Assembly (NCBI RefSeq): GCF_001649575.2 | Contig: NC_051452.1 | Coordinates: 14,350,942 to 14,414,941, forward strand | From: Kryptolebias marmoratus | Lineage: Eukaryota > Chordata > Actinopteri > Cyprinodontiformes > Rivulidae | Direction: 5' to 3' | DNA: 64,000 nucleotides | In this document: piece after piece, positions 63,690 to 64,000 of the stretch | How positions within the stretch are numbered: position 1 is the first letter of the stretch | Layout: each line of letters begins with the position of its first letter | Made by a program: the position numbers and the translations under genes | The notes under the pieces: model-generated | Seen by the model: the letters and a program-made list of their open reading frames with translations, nothing else | The model's database searches: none | What the model was told of the DNA's origin: nothing

Positions 63690-63722
63690 GAGGTGGCAGG
63701 TAATGGATGGATGGATGGATTG
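63690..63722. repeat. Retroposon tail with (ATGG)n
   Basis: GGAGGTGGCAGGTAATGGATGG then ATGG units, similar to the tail inserted in the Tc1 TIR. Confidence 0.5.
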
Positions 63723-63817
63723 ACAGTGGGTGTGTTTTTAGACTCAATCATATTTTTTATTATTTACTTTATATGGAGGACCGAAAGCGACATAATCAAA
63801 AATAAAAGCAGAAATAT

Positions 63818-64000
63818 ACACTTCTGATCAAAATCTTAAGACCAGTCAAAAAATTGCAAGAATTTGCATTTTGCACTATTGGATCTTAAAAAGGTTCAAA
63901 GTAGAGCTTCACAATGTTAAAAGAAGAAATCAGCGCAAGAGACAAAAACTTTTGAGCGGGGAATTAATTGAAAACTGCATTTACACTCAAACATGATTTT
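63818..64000. mobile_element. Tc1/mariner-like element start (runs off window)
   Basis: CACTTCTGATCAAAATCTTA then AGACCAGTCAAAAAATTGC is a typical Tc1-family terminal repeat of fish. The transposase would lie beyond 64000. Confidence 0.6.

Overview
The window looks like a teleost fish chromosome. It carries NLRC3-like immune receptor genes with the fish-specific FISNA domain upstream of NACHT, 174-nt leucine-rich-repeat (LRR) exons, and a dense load of fish-type transposable elements (Ty3/gypsy, I- and L2-type LINEs, tRNA-derived SINEs, Tc1, hAT and TTAA-type MITEs). There are no prokaryotic features. Two N gaps (1751-2107 and 36203-36565) and two single Ns (4441 and 22828) mark assembly breaks.

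Layout. 1-7701: a Ty3/gypsy element whose LTRs are almost identical. Its pol is broken and stops at the single N, after which comes an antisense I-type LINE ORF1 that is itself split by a solo LTR with a 5-bp target duplication. 7702-12684: retroelement tails, a degenerate A-rich repeat and unassigned sequence. 12685-21357 (minus): NLR gene A, with eight coding exons. 21358-34141: an intergenic region of nested repeats, a broken B30.2 (SPRY) exon and duplicated promoter or first-exon cassettes with interferon-type motifs. 34142-49841 (plus): NLR gene B, with eight coding exons and a full RING finger. 49842-58009: intergenic, with SINEs and unassigned sequence. 58010-60723 (minus): the 3' end of NLR gene C (two LRR exons and a terminal exon). 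60724-64000: repeats, ending in the start of another Tc1-like element.

Genes A and B are inverted, head-to-head paralogues; B and C are tail-to-tail. Each complete gene reads: short N-terminal exon, RING exon, one long FISNA-NACHT-helical exon, four LRR exons of exactly 174 nt, and a short acidic terminal exon. Gene A keeps only the last part of the RING exon. The proteins are expected to be cytosolic sensors or regulators in innate immunity; the RING of B suggests ubiquitin-ligase activity, which is inferred from the domain only.

Comparing A with B dates several insertions, because the paralogous intron preserves the empty site. It also shows a tract of about 500 bp spanning the 3' end of the NACHT exon and the start of the next intron that is nearly identical in the two genes, while sequence on either side has diverged. 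I read this as gene conversion between the inverted copies. I found no clearly new biochemical system. The most interesting signals are the conversion tract, the RING loss in A, the promoter cassettes and the orphan B30.2 relic.
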